From Luteibacter rhizovicinus (GTDB lineage: Bacteria; Pseudomonadota; Gammaproteobacteria; Xanthomonadales; Rhodanobacteraceae), in contig NZ_SMCS01000008.1 in the NCBI RefSeq assembly GCF_004342265.1, forward strand, positions 124,001 through 188,000: a stretch of DNA of 64,000 nucleotides, given 5' to 3'. Each line of letters starts with the position of its first letter. Position 1 is the first letter of the stretch. Under the pieces are notes generated by a model. It was not told the DNA's origin. It searched no databases and worked only from the letters and a program-made list of their open reading frames with translations. Of this stretch, positions 35,004 to 45,402 are shown piece after piece. The position numbers were made by a program, and so were the translations under genes.

Positions 35004-35930
35004 TCAGTAAACGGACGGCTCGCCGGGCGGTCGCGTTTTGAAGCGCTTGTGTACCCACAGATATTGTTCCGGGGCTTCCCGTACCATCTGCTCGATGGCG
35101 GTATTGACGCGAGCGGTATCGATCGCGGCGTCCGGGCCGGGGAAATCTTCCAGCGGCGCACCAAGTCGAAGCACGTAGCCGCCGGTACCGGGCAGGCGGC
35201 GATGGAAGAAAGGAATGACGGCCGCGCCGGACAGGCGCGCTAAGTGATGGGTGGCGGTGATCGTCGCCGCCGGCACGCCAAAGAACGGGACGAAGACGTT
35301 GTCCTTGCTGCGCATGTCCTGATCGGGCGCGTACCAGAGCGTGCCGCCGCCGCGCAGGTACTTCACGGTGCCGCGCAGGTCGTCCTTGTCGAACATGGCG
35401 TCGGCGTAACCCAGGCGGGCACGCAACACCGTCCACTCGAACACGTCCGAATCCATCCGGCGATACATGCCCGCGATGCGGATGCGCTGGGAGACCAGCC
35501 GTGCGCACAGCTCCAGATGCGAGAAATGGCCGCCGACCAGAAGCACGCCGCGGCCGGCGGCGCGTGCGGCTTCCAGGTGTTCCAGTCCTTCGATGGTCAC
35601 GGGCACCTTCGCGATGGCGCGATCCGTGCCCAGCCATCCCAGTGCGAATTCCACGAGCATCATGCCCACGTCGCGCAGGTTCGCCGTGACCAGCGCCTTC
35701 TGTTCCGGGGGACCGAGTCCGGGGAAGCACAGGTCAATGTTGATGGCCGCGATGCGCCGGCGCCCGGAGTTCAGGTGCAGGGCAAGACTACCGGCCATCC
35801 GGCCGAGTCCCAGCAGCGCGCGAAAGGGCAGGTGGGCGATAAGCCAGATGACGCCGACACCGATCCACGCCGGCCAGTGACGGGGCGCGAGCAGGCGGCG
35901 ATCGAACGTGGGGCGTGGAGTACCGGGCAT
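35004..35930 (-). CDS. LpxL/HtrB-family lipid A acyltransferase
   Basis: The 308-residue product has one N-terminal hydrophobic segment (about 20-45). The LPLAT motifs include GVLLVGGHFSHLEL (catalytic HxxxxE), YRRMDSDVFEWTV, GTLWYAPDQDMRSKDNVFVP and a C-terminal EQYLWVHKRFKTRP, all typical of late acyltransferases that add lauroyl or myristoyl chains to Kdo-lipid A. It is divergent from waaA, which makes the Kdo-lipid A acceptor, so the pair fits one pathway. Chain specificity is not predictable. Confidence 0.93.
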   Translation of the reverse strand: MPGTPRPTFDRRLLAPRHWPAWIGVGVIWLIAHLPFRALLGLGRMAGSLALHLNSGRRRIAAINIDLCFPGLGPPEQKALVTANLRDVGMMLVEFALGWLGTDRAIAKVPVTIEGLEHLEAARAAGRGVLLVGGHFSHLELCARLVSQRIRIAGMYRRMDSDVFEWTVLRARLGYADAMFDKDDLRGTVKYLRGGGTLWYAPDQDMRSKDNVFVPFFGVPAATITATHHLARLSGAAVIPFFHRRLPGTGGYVLRLGAPLEDFPGPDAAIDTARVNTAIEQMVREAPEQYLWVHKRFKTRPPGEPSVY

Positions 35931-35983
35931 GACCTGTCATTGTAACGTGCCGCGTTCGGACGGGTACGGTCCCACCCTCGGGC

Positions 35984-35989
35984 TATAAT
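35984..35989 (+). promoter_or_regulatory. -10 element of waaA
   Basis: A consensus TATAAT lies 28 bp before the TTG start of waaA. Confidence 0.5.
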
Positions 35990-36016
35990 CCATGGCTCCT
36001 GACGCGGAACGTCCTC

Positions 36017-37282
36017 TTGCGCCTTCTGTACAACCTCGCCATGTACCTGTTCACGCCGCTGGTCATGCTGCGGCTGATGGCGCGTGGCATGCGTTACGGC
36101 GACTATCACCTGCGCTGGCGCGAGCGCTTCGGCACGTTCTCGACGCCCCGGCTGAATGGTTGTCTTTGGGTGCATGCGGTATCGGTGGGCGAGGTCAATG
36201 CCGCCGAGCCCCTGGTAAAGGCCTTGATGGTGGCCTATCCGCAGGCGCCGATGCTGGTGACGACCGTGACGCCCACCGGATCCGAACGCGTGCGTCAGCT
36301 TTTTGGCGATTCGGTTTACAGCGTCTACCTTCCGTACGACCTGCCATTCGCGGTCCGGCGTTTCCTGCGAAGCGTACGTCCGCGGCTGGCTATCATCGTC
36401 GAAACCGAGATATGGCCGAATCTCTATTTTGCCTGTCGCCGGCACGGCATCCCCCTGCTTATCGCCAACGCACGCTTGTCCGAACGATCCCTGCGCGGCT
36501 ACGCGCGCATGCGTTCGCTGGTGCGCAAGGCGTTGCGCTGCGTGAGCCATATCGCCGCCCAGTCCCGTACCGACGCCGCCCGCTACCGGTTGCTGGGTGC
36601 CGAACCCAGCCAGCTCACCGTATGCGGCAACCTGAAGTTCGACATGCCGGTTCCCTGCGATGCCCTCGCCGATGGCACGACGATGCGTGCGACCTGGGGT
36701 GCGGGACGGCCTGTCTGGATCGCAGCCAGTACGCATGAGGGCGAGGAACTGGCGGTGTTGCAGGCGCATCTGGAAGTGCTCCGGCGCATACCCGATGCAT
36801 TGCTGCTGATCGCTCCGCGACACCCGGAACGTTTCCGCGCGGTCGAGGCGTCCATACGTAGCCTGGGCTTCCAGACGGGAACCCGTAGTGGCGACGGCGT
36901 GCCGTCGTTGCACACCCAATGTTTCGTCATTGATGCGATGGGCGAGCTTCTTCGTTTCTTCGCGGCGTCGGATGTCGCCTTTGTCGGCGGCAGTCTGGTA
37001 CCCATCGGCGGACACAACGTGCTGGAACCCGCTGCGTTGGGCAAGCCGGTCCTGGTCGGTCCGAATACGTTCAATTTCGAAGAAATCACTCAGGCGCTAC
37101 TGGATGCCGGTGGCGGCGAGCGTGTCGCTACGCCCGAGTCGCTCGGTGAGGACGTCCTTCGTTTGTTGCGCGACGAGGTCCGTCGCAAAAGTATGGGCGA
37201 GGCCGCGCGTAAGGTGTTCGACAGCGAGCGTGGTTCTGTCGAGCGCGTGATGAAACTCGTGGATAACCTGCTACAGGAATAA
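36017..37282 (+). CDS. waaA: Kdo transferase WaaA
   Basis: This 421-residue GT30 enzyme transfers Kdo from CMP-Kdo to lipid A precursor at the inner membrane. The start is TTG 36017 (MRLLYNLAMYLFTPLV membrane anchor). Motifs are RWRERFG, CLWVHAVSVGEVNAAEPLV with the catalytic Glu in SVGE, VTTVTPTGSERV, LAIIVETEIWPNLYFAC, and C-terminal FVGGSLVPIGGHNVLEPAAL. Its length matches the family. Confidence 0.96.
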   Translation: MRLLYNLAMYLFTPLVMLRLMARGMRYGDYHLRWRERFGTFSTPRLNGCLWVHAVSVGEVNAAEPLVKALMVAYPQAPMLVTTVTPTGSERVRQLFGDSVYSVYLPYDLPFAVRRFLRSVRPRLAIIVETEIWPNLYFACRRHGIPLLIANARLSERSLRGYARMRSLVRKALRCVSHIAAQSRTDAARYRLLGAEPSQLTVCGNLKFDMPVPCDALADGTTMRATWGAGRPVWIAASTHEGEELAVLQAHLEVLRRIPDALLLIAPRHPERFRAVEASIRSLGFQTGTRSGDGVPSLHTQCFVIDAMGELLRFFAASDVAFVGGSLVPIGGHNVLEPAALGKPVLVGPNTFNFEEITQALLDAGGGERVATPESLGEDVLRLLRDEVRRKSMGEAARKVFDSERGSVERVMKLVDNLLQE

Positions 37283-37347
37283 GCCTGCCCCGATACCGCG
37301 GCGAGGATCTAAAGATTCCTGCCGCGGTTTACGGTTGCCTGCCTTGG

Positions 37348-37809
37348 TCAGGGTTTGACCGGGCCGATCGGGGAGACCTTAACGGTCGGGGTTTCGCAAG
37401 TCACCGACCCGGTCGCATGGATCGTCGGGTTGCCGCTGAAATCCGTGAAGTACCCAACACCGATGTTGGTAATAGCACCGTCGACCGCCACGCACTCGTT
37501 GGCGAGGTTCTTCTGCATGTCGAGGAATGCCTGGGATTCCGTCTTACCGAGGCCCATCACCTGATAGGTGAATGCGTTTCTGATGGCGTTGCCGCCGGAG
37601 AAACCATCGCTATTGCCGGAGCCGTTGTTACCATTACCGCCGGAAAAGCCGTTGTTGCTGCCGGAGAAATTGCTGTTCCCGCCATTGCCGCCGGAGAAGC
37701 CGTTACCGTTGCCGCCCGATACGCCATCCTGGCTATTGGTGGCTGCACAGGCAGCTCCTGCGAACGCGAGCGCCAGACATGTGGTGGCGATAAGCGAAAT
37801 CTTCTTCAT
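37348..37809 (-). CDS. Secreted Gly/Asn-rich repeat protein
   Basis: The 153-residue product has signal peptide MKKISLIATTCLALAFAGAA (ATG 37809; an in-frame ATG ten codons upstream is unlikely). Residues about 28-73 carry several imperfect copies of GFSGGNG. The C-terminal half is non-repetitive (QVMGLGKTESQAFLDMQKNL, CVAVDGAITNIGVGY) with two Cys. No family is recognised. It is probably periplasmic or extracellular. It lies between waaA (convergent) and tolC. Confidence 0.75.
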   Translation of the reverse strand: MKKISLIATTCLALAFAGAACAATNSQDGVSGGNGNGFSGGNGGNSNFSGSNNGFSGGNGNNGSGNSDGFSGGNAIRNAFTYQVMGLGKTESQAFLDMQKNLANECVAVDGAITNIGVGYFTDFSGNPTIHATGSVTCETPTVKVSPIGPVKP

Positions 37810-37990
37810 GTTGTCTCCATGGGAATAAGTGAGGGACACCTGTAAGGAAGAGCCCTTAAGGTGCCGTCAGTTTCTTTCCTTTGCCGGAGGGGCGGCATCG
37901 TCGAAGCAGGCGTTTGTGCGTAGGTGGGGCACTCGTTTCGCCATGTGAAAAGGATGAGGTCATGGGGGGTGGATGCCATCGATCTCAAGC

Positions 37991-38023
37991 AAAAAAAAAC
38001 GGCGCAAAAGCGCCGTTTTTTTT
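37991..38023 (-). terminator. Terminator of tolC
   Basis: CGGCGC / GCGCCG with an AAAA loop is flanked by A9 on one side and T8 on the other, so it can act in either direction. It lies 17 bp after the tolC stop. Confidence 0.9.
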
Positions 38024-38039
38024 GCCATGACTGGCGGGC

Positions 38040-39395
38040 TTACTGGAGCAGCGAATTGATCGCTTCCAGATCCTTGATGTCCACCGAGCCGGCGTTCTGC
38101 TTCAGCAGCAGCTTGTCGAGGATGAACTGGTGGCGGGCCTGCGAGTAGTTGCTCAGCGACTGCGTGAGGTTCTGCTGCGCGATCAGCACGTCGACGATGG
38201 TCCGCGTACCGACTTCGAAGCCGGCCTGCGTGGCATCGCGTGCGCTTTCGGCGGATTCGACGGCGGCCTTCGTGGCTTCGACCTTGCTGATACCGGCGAC
38301 CACGGAGCGGAAATAGTTCAGCGTGTTGCGAACCACCTGGCGGCGGGTCGATTCCAGCGAATCCTGCGCCGAATCGCGGTCGTAGATCGACTGACGGACG
38401 CGCGACTGGGTGGCGCCACCGGAGAAGATCGGCACCGAGAGGGTCAGGCCGACGGTCGTCTGTCCGCGTCCGTTGGAGGCCCGCGCAACGGAGCTCAGGC
38501 CGCCGTTCTCATTCCAGGTGCTCGACTTGCCGTACTGGGCGGTGGCATCGATGGTCGGCAGATGACCCGCGCGCGCGGCGCTGATGCTGTGCTCGGCCGA
38601 TTCGACGCTGAACTGGGACGCGAGGATCGTCGGGTTGTGCTGGACCGCCTGGTCCACCCATGCCTTCGCATCGTTCGGCGCCGGGGCGTCCATCGGCAGC
38701 TGCTCGCGCAGCTTCTTCAGGTTGTCCGCCGGCTTGCCGGTGATCTGTGTCAGGGCTTCGCGGGCGTCGGAAAGGGTGTTCTCCGCCGTGATGACGGAGG
38801 CGACCGCCGAATCGTGCTGCGCTTTCGCGTCCTGCACGTCGGTGATGGCGGACAGACCCACGTCGAAGCGCTGCTGGGCCTGCTCGAGCTGCCGGGCCAG
38901 CGCCTGCTCGTTCGCCTTGGCGAACGTGAGCGCGTCGTCATTGGTCAGCACGTTGAAGTACGCCGTGGCGACACGGGTCGACAGCTGCTGTACCGCCGCT
39001 TCGTACGTCGCCGTCTGTGCATCCGCCGTCGAATGAGCCGCCTTGAGGTTGGCGTATTTGCTGAAGTCGAGGACGCTCTGCGACACCGTTGCGTTGAGGC
39101 TGCGGTTGCGCGAGTTACCGGTGTCCGGCGTCACGATGTTGCCCGCGGCATCGGTGCTCGGCGTGGGCCCGGCTATCTGGGTCTGGTTCAGCGACAGCTG
39201 GGCGGAGACCTGGGGAAGCAGCAACGCGCGCGACTGCACGACGTTTTCGCCAACGGACAGACGGGTGGAATCGGCCTGCGACAGCACCGGATCGTTTGCC
39301 CGGGCCTGACGGTAGGCGTCCAGCAGATCTTCCGCGTGAACCAGCATCGGGCTCGCGGCCAGTGCCAGCGCGACGGTAAGGAGCTTCAAACGCAT
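38040..39395 (-). CDS. tolC: TolC-family outer-membrane efflux/secretion channel
   Basis: The 451-residue product has signal peptide MRLKLLTVALALAASPMLVH and two TolC repeats: DLLDAYRQARANDPVLSQAD with GENVVQSRALLLPQVSAQLS, and AWVDQAVQHNPTILASQFSV with ARAGHLPTIDATAQYG. Long coiled-coil helices follow each repeat. It is the only TolC in the window and could be the outer-membrane partner of the island's HlyD/C39 transporter. It is followed by the isoaspartate methyltransferase-like gene upstream on the same strand. Confidence 0.94.
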   Translation of the reverse strand: MRLKLLTVALALAASPMLVHAEDLLDAYRQARANDPVLSQADSTRLSVGENVVQSRALLLPQVSAQLSLNQTQIAGPTPSTDAAGNIVTPDTGNSRNRSLNATVSQSVLDFSKYANLKAAHSTADAQTATYEAAVQQLSTRVATAYFNVLTNDDALTFAKANEQALARQLEQAQQRFDVGLSAITDVQDAKAQHDSAVASVITAENTLSDAREALTQITGKPADNLKKLREQLPMDAPAPNDAKAWVDQAVQHNPTILASQFSVESAEHSISAARAGHLPTIDATAQYGKSSTWNENGGLSSVARASNGRGQTTVGLTLSVPIFSGGATQSRVRQSIYDRDSAQDSLESTRRQVVRNTLNYFRSVVAGISKVEATKAAVESAESARDATQAGFEVGTRTIVDVLIAQQNLTQSLSNYSQARHQFILDKLLLKQNAGSVDIKDLEAINSLLQ

Positions 39396-39432
39396 GGGGT
39401 CGCCTCGTGAATGGTGTAGGGAAATCGTGGGG

Positions 39433-40092
39433 TCAAAGCACGAAGCGCTTCACCGGCGCAGCATGCGCCAGATAGGGAAGGTCCGTCTCAAAGAGCGACT
39501 CCTCGCGATAGCGGCCATCACCCTCGTGGGTGAGGAGAACCGCCGTCTGCGCGGGAGAATCGCCACGTACGACAAACATCCGGCCACCGACCTTCAGCCA
39601 CCGGACAAATTTTTCAGGAACGACGTGCATTGCGCCCGTGACGACGATGGCATCGAAAACGGCGTTCGGCGTGTAACCGTTGACGGCTTCGGCGACGTCG
39701 AAACGAACATTAGCGAAGCCGGCACGGCCAAGACGCTCGCGTGCCGTTTCGACGAAATCCGCGTGCATGTCGATCGTGGTCACGCGCTGCGACAGGTGCG
39801 CCATGCAGGCGGTGAGGAAGCCCGAGCCCGTGCCGATCTCCAGCACTTCGTCGGTCGGCTGCAGTTCCAGGGCCTGAAGCACGCGACCTTCGACGACCGG
39901 CTTCATCATTACTTCGCCGTGGCCCAGCGGAAGGGTGAGGTCCGCGAACGCCATATTGCGATGTCCGGCAGCCACATAATCTTCGCGGCGCACGTGGGAC
40001 AGCGCGTCGAGCACGCGGAAATCCAGTACTTCCCACGGACGAACCTGGTTTTCCACCATGTTCTGCCGTGCCTGCTCGAAATTCATCGCCAT
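39433..40092 (-). CDS. Protein-L-isoaspartate O-methyltransferase family protein
   Basis: The 219-residue SAM-dependent methyltransferase has MNFEQARQNMVENQVRPWEV at the N-terminus, PLGHGEVMMKPVVEGRVLQA, the SAM-binding EIGTGSGFLTACMA and AIVVTGAMHVVPEKFVRWLK. The family repairs isoaspartyl residues, but this subgroup often sits directly upstream of tolC in proteobacteria, as here, and its in vivo substrate may differ. A 37-bp gap to tolC suggests co-transcription. Confidence 0.9.
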   Translation of the reverse strand: MAMNFEQARQNMVENQVRPWEVLDFRVLDALSHVRREDYVAAGHRNMAFADLTLPLGHGEVMMKPVVEGRVLQALELQPTDEVLEIGTGSGFLTACMAHLSQRVTTIDMHADFVETARERLGRAGFANVRFDVAEAVNGYTPNAVFDAIVVTGAMHVVPEKFVRWLKVGGRMFVVRGDSPAQTAVLLTHEGDGRYREESLFETDLPYLAHAAPVKRFVL

Positions 40093-40344
40093 GATGTCGG
40101 TGCCTTGCGAAATCGGAAAAAAGGGCTGAAAGGATAAGCGCTTAGGGCACGAGTTCCTATAGATAAGGCTGCGGCCTGCAACACTCTCGACGAAGTGCCG
40201 GAAGTCATCGGAGCAACCTGACGGAAGTCATGCCTGTACTCATGGGGCGGTCCGAGAGGTGCGTCAGACACCTGAACGGAGTTGTAGGGCGAAACGCCGA
40301 CCTATGGAAGCGGCCCGTGAACGCCCCCACCAATGATAAGGTAA

Positions 40345-40677
40345 TCAGGCACTCAGCCGGACCCGTCCGGCTATGCCGGTCACTGCCCCAGGCAACCGGT
40401 CGAGTGCTTCGTAAACACTTGTGTACAGCGCGCCGTCCAGTCGGCGCAACCGGCCGATAAGCGAGGGCTCGCCGCGGGATTCGCCCGCGATACAGAGCCA
40501 CGCTATCCACCTCGCCAGCCGGCCGCGCTCGAAAGCGGCCAGTCCGCTGAGGCTGGACCGCGCTGTAAAGGCATGGCGGCGGGCGCCCGCTCCGGTCTGC
40601 TCGATCCAAGCCGACAGCGCGCGTTGCGACTGGCGGTAGGCCGGGCTCAAGGTCAGTTCCGAAGTGGTATTGGACAT
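40345..40677 (-). CDS. Hypothetical 110-residue protein divergent from TetR gene
   Basis: The product from ATG 40677 (MSNTTSELTLSPAYRQSQRA) is basic and Ala/Arg-rich. It has one moderately hydrophobic stretch (LARWIAWLCIAG, about 54-65) that is short for a membrane helix. No family is recognised. It is divergent from the TetR regulator with 96 bp between the starts, so it may be a TetR target. A longer open frame upstream is antisense to the tetR gene and is rejected. The 250-bp stretch 40093-40344 shows no gene. Confidence 0.6.
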   Translation of the reverse strand: MSNTTSELTLSPAYRQSQRALSAWIEQTGAGARRHAFTARSSLSGLAAFERGRLARWIAWLCIAGESRGEPSLIGRLRRLDGALYTSVYEALDRLPGAVTGIAGRVRLSA

Positions 40678-40734
40678 AGTGAATAGGTCGCCAGGCTGTT
40701 TGGCTGGTGTTATGGAAATAACTAAACCGACGCG

Positions 40735-40740
40735 TATAAT
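40735..40740 (+). promoter_or_regulatory. -10 element of the TetR gene
   Basis: A consensus TATAAT places transcription start near 40747, which is also an in-frame ATG; the ATG at 40774 with GAAGG upstream is therefore the better start. Confidence 0.55.
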
Positions 40741-40773
40741 AAAACCATGTTTCCTGTTTGTGAAGGTGCGACC

Positions 40774-41436
40774 ATGAACGCCAGCCCGAAAGTGAAGACC
40801 CAGGGTCCGGGGCGTCCAAAGGATATGGAGAAGCGCGCGGCCATTCTCGAAGCCGCCAAAGCGCTTTTCACGCAGGGTGGCTTCGCCGGTACCAGCATGG
40901 ATGCGGTGGCCGCGGCAGCCAGCGTCTCCAAGCTCACCGTCTACAGTCACTTCGGCGACAAGGACAATTTGTTCCGCGAGGTGATCCGTTCGCACGTGCA
41001 GGATCGCCTGCCCGACGACCTGTTCTCCGCGCCGCCGGGTACCGACATCCGGGCCACGCTCACCGGCATCGCACGCCGCCATTCCGCGATGGAGACGAAT
41101 TCCGAGTCGGTGGGTACCTTCCGGGCCATCCTGTCCGACTGCCAGCAGGGCGGCAATCCGCGCTTCGGGCGTCTGCTGTGGGAAGAAGGTCCGGCCCGCA
41201 TGCATGCGTTGTTGCAGCGGCTCATCCAGGGCGCTGTCGAAGCCGGGCAGCTGGAGATCGCCGACGTTCCTCGCGCAACCACGCAGTTTCTCTCCCTTTT
41301 GAAGGGCGATCTGGTTCTGCGCCGTCTGTTCGGTTGCGAGGACTGCGTGGTTCAGTTCGCCGATGAGGTGACCTCCAACGCCATGGCCGCCGTCGATATG
41401 TTCCTGCGAGCCTACGCGCCCCGCGACGACGCTTAG
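40774..41436 (+). CDS. TetR/AcrR-family transcriptional regulator
   Basis: The 220-residue product has an N-terminal TetR helix-turn-helix (AAILEAAKALFTQGGFAGTS, AAAASVSKLTVYSHFGDKD, then NLFREVI). The C-terminal ligand domain is of the AefR/TetR_C_7 type (GNPRFGRLLWEEGPARMHAL). The start at 40774 is chosen for its ribosome site. It probably represses its own gene and the divergent small gene; the ligand is unknown. The thiC riboswitch lies directly downstream. Confidence 0.92.
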   Translation: MNASPKVKTQGPGRPKDMEKRAAILEAAKALFTQGGFAGTSMDAVAAAASVSKLTVYSHFGDKDNLFREVIRSHVQDRLPDDLFSAPPGTDIRATLTGIARRHSAMETNSESVGTFRAILSDCQQGGNPRFGRLLWEEGPARMHALLQRLIQGAVEAGQLEIADVPRATTQFLSLLKGDLVLRRLFGCEDCVVQFADEVTSNAMAAVDMFLRAYAPRDDA

Positions 41437-41484
41437 GCGTTTCCCGTGGCGCTCGCTTACGCCACCCGCTTCGTGCTTGAATAC

Positions 41485-41566
41485 CCGCCGAAGCGGGGGT
41501 GCCTACCAAGGCTGAGAGAGTCCCTTCGAACCTGATCCGGTTAGCACCGGTGTAGGGAGCTTCGTC
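41485..41566 (+). ncRNA. TPP riboswitch (THI box)
   Basis: The conserved segments GGGGTGC, GGCTGAGAGAG, CCTTCGAACCTGATCCGGTT and AGCACCGGTGTAGGGAGC are present in order. P1 can form between CGAAGC (41489-41494) and GCTTCG (41559-41564), and a competing hairpin CCCGC/GCGGG (41484-41497) may act in switching. It lies 75 bp upstream of thiC, which it should repress when thiamine pyrophosphate is abundant. Confidence 0.95.
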
Positions 41567-41589
41567 CACGGCCCGCGCCCCAGCGGTAA

Positions 41590-43518
<1,929 letters not shown>

Positions 43519-43530
43519 AGCCGGGTTTTT

Positions 43531-43558
43531 CGTGGGAGCGCGCTTGCGCGCTCCCACG
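43531..43558. repeat. REP-type palindrome after thiC
   Basis: CGTGGGAGCGCGC / GCGCGCTCCCACG with a TT centre (13-bp arms). It may also act as a transcript 3' end. Confidence 0.85.
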
Positions 43559-43656
43559 GGAGCAGGCCGGGGACGTGTCGACCCCGTTGTCGAAGCGCCG
43601 ATCGGGGCTCCACGGTATAAGCTTCCGGTCGACCTCACCATAGCTAAGGAAGACCC

Positions 43657-44676
43657 ATGGAAGCGTCCACCCGGAATCCCGCAGCTCCGCGCCGTCGTCG
43701 TCCGCTGGCGACAGCGATCGTTGCGACGATCTTCGTCCTCGCGATTCTCACCCTGGGATTCATGTGGTGGTGGGATACCGAGCCGCCGCAGTTCGACCCG
43801 GTAGCCGTCACGACGGAACATATGAAATCCATCGACCGGCCCGTGAGTACCGGTGCGGTGACGACGTATACGCTGATCCGCTCCGTCGATACGCTGCTGC
43901 ACAAGCGTGGCGGCTACATCAGCAACGATAAACTGCCGCCCGGTGTGTTCCTCGACAACATGCCCAACTGGGAATTCGGATCGTTGACCGCCTCGCGCGA
44001 TCTCGTCCGGGCGCTGCGCAACGACTTCAGCCGTTCGCAGACCCAGTCCATCGAGGACAAGGATCTGGGCGAAGCCGATCCGCTGCTGTCCAGTCCGAAC
44101 GATCGCTGGCTGCTTCCGAGTTCCGAATCGCAATACGGCAAAGCGATCGACCGGCTGGAAGGCTATCTGTCCCGCCTGGGCGACGCGGAAGGTGCGGGCG
44201 CGCATTTCTATGCACGTGCCGACAATCTCGCCGACTACCTGCAGATCGTCTCCACGCGGTTGGGCTCGCTGTCGCAGCGGCTTTCGGCGAGCGTGGGCCA
44301 GTTGCAGATCGACGCGGCACCCAGCGTCGATGCGTCCGGCAAGCCGGTACCCGCGGGCGGTCAGATCGTCCGGACGCCGTGGAGCAAGATCGACGACAAC
44401 TTCTATGAAGCCCGTGGCTATACCTGGGCATTGCTCGAACAACTGAAAGCCATACGCCAGGACTTCGGACCGATCCTGCGCAGCAAGAATGCCGATGCCG
44501 GATTGCAGCAGGTGATTCGCGAACTGGAAGAGTCCCAGAAAGCGTTGGGCAGTCCGGTGGTGCTGAATGGTTCGCCGTTCGGATTCTTCGCCAATCATTC
44601 GCTCGTGATGGCGAACTACATCTCGCGGGCCAATGCAGCGATCATCGACTTGCGGGCGTTGCTGGCGCGGGGGTGA
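43657..44676 (+). CDS. DUF2333 family membrane-anchored protein
   Basis: The 339-residue product has one N-terminal transmembrane helix (about 20-40: ATAIVATIFVLAILTLGFMW) and a soluble helical domain with WEFGSLTASRDLVRALRNDF, LLPSSESQYGKAIDRLEGYL, FYARADNLADYLQIVSTRLG and SKIDDNFYEARGYTWALLEQ. This matches DUF2333, a gammaproteobacterial family of unknown function. It is monocistronic by position. Confidence 0.9.
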   Translation: MEASTRNPAAPRRRRPLATAIVATIFVLAILTLGFMWWWDTEPPQFDPVAVTTEHMKSIDRPVSTGAVTTYTLIRSVDTLLHKRGGYISNDKLPPGVFLDNMPNWEFGSLTASRDLVRALRNDFSRSQTQSIEDKDLGEADPLLSSPNDRWLLPSSESQYGKAIDRLEGYLSRLGDAEGAGAHFYARADNLADYLQIVSTRLGSLSQRLSASVGQLQIDAAPSVDASGKPVPAGGQIVRTPWSKIDDNFYEARGYTWALLEQLKAIRQDFGPILRSKNADAGLQQVIRELEESQKALGSPVVLNGSPFGFFANHSLVMANYISRANAAIIDLRALLARG

Positions 44677-44785
44677 CTTCTCTCTGGTCCCCGGACTTTC
44701 GTTGAGAACCTAAAAGCAGGTTTTTCACGCCTTTTCGGGGGGCGGCTCGGCTTTGCCATCGCGGTAGCGCTCGGACGCCTCGGGG

Positions 44786-45026
44786 AGAGCCGTCGGCCAC
44801 CACCCTCGACGCTCCGGCTTCACCGTCGCTCGGGAAGGGAGAGCCGCTTTGCGGCTTTTGTCTGATGGCTGCGCCCCGTCGCGCCCGCGCTGTGGGCGGG
44901 GGTTTTTGATTCGGCCTCCCTGCCTCAGCAAAAACGGCGGACCGTCCAGGTCCGCCCCCTGCGGGCCTTTTCCGCCCGCCGCGCTCGGTTGCGCAAGTCG
45001 CGTCGAGGGTGGTGGCCGACGGCTCT
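44786..45026. repeat. Segment bounded by 27-bp perfect inverted repeats
   Basis: The left arm 44786-44812 begins AGAGCCGTCGGCCACC and its exact reverse complement lies at 45000-45026. The 187-bp interior is GC-rich, partly self-complementary, and has no supported gene. It is the first part of a structured non-coding block between DUF2333 and ppa. Size and ends resemble a MITE, but no target duplication directly borders the arms. Confidence 0.75.
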
Positions 45027-45070
45027 GCCGAACGCTGCGGTCACGTGGAGGAAAGCATGGCGTCGACGTA

Positions 45071-45107
45071 TGGGTGTAGCTGACCGCATGCCGGTCAGCT
45101 ACACCCA
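45071..45107. repeat. 16-bp perfect hairpin
   Basis: TGGGTGTAGCTGACCG pairs with CGGTCAGCTACACCCA around a 5-nt loop. It sits between the two larger inverted repeats of this block. Confidence 0.8.
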
Positions 45108-45152
45108 CGTGCTCGGCTCGTGCTCTGCCCACAGCCAACCGCAATCGACGGT

Positions 45153-45284
45153 GCCGTGGCCGGGTTGGCCCTTGGGGCCGCCTTAGCCGAGGGCCGCGAT
45201 GCCTAGTGACGGAGCGGAGGCGGCGCTACGGCCCGCTCCCGCAGGGACGGCGCCGAAGGCCCCAAGGGCCAACCCGGCCACGGC
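45153..45284. repeat. Segment bounded by a second 27-bp perfect inverted repeat
   Basis: The left arm 45153-45179 begins GCCGTGGCCGGGTTGG and its exact reverse complement lies at 45258-45284. The interior is 78 bp. The whole gap 44677-45402 (726 bp) contains no supported gene; the 11-bp sequence AGAACCTAAAA occurs at 44705-44715 and again at 45366-45376, near its two ends. Confidence 0.75.
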
Positions 45285-45372
45285 TTCCCCGACGCACGAG
45301 CGTGAGGCGGCCATCTTTAACCGGAGAGCGGCCAGACACGTCAGGCCGTCCCCGCTAATGCGAGAAGAACCT

Positions 45373-45399
45373 AAAAAAGGCGCCCCGAGGGACGCCTTT
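45373..45399 (-). terminator. Terminator of ppa
   Basis: Read on the minus strand, an AAAGGCG-type stem with a GAG loop ends in a run of T; it begins a few bases after the ppa stop. Confidence 0.8.
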
Positions 45400-45402
45400 C
45401 CA

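Noticed and set aside
37348-37809. Gly/Asn-rich protein considered as a bacteriocin
   Set aside because: It has a Sec signal rather than a double-glycine leader and no exporter nearby.
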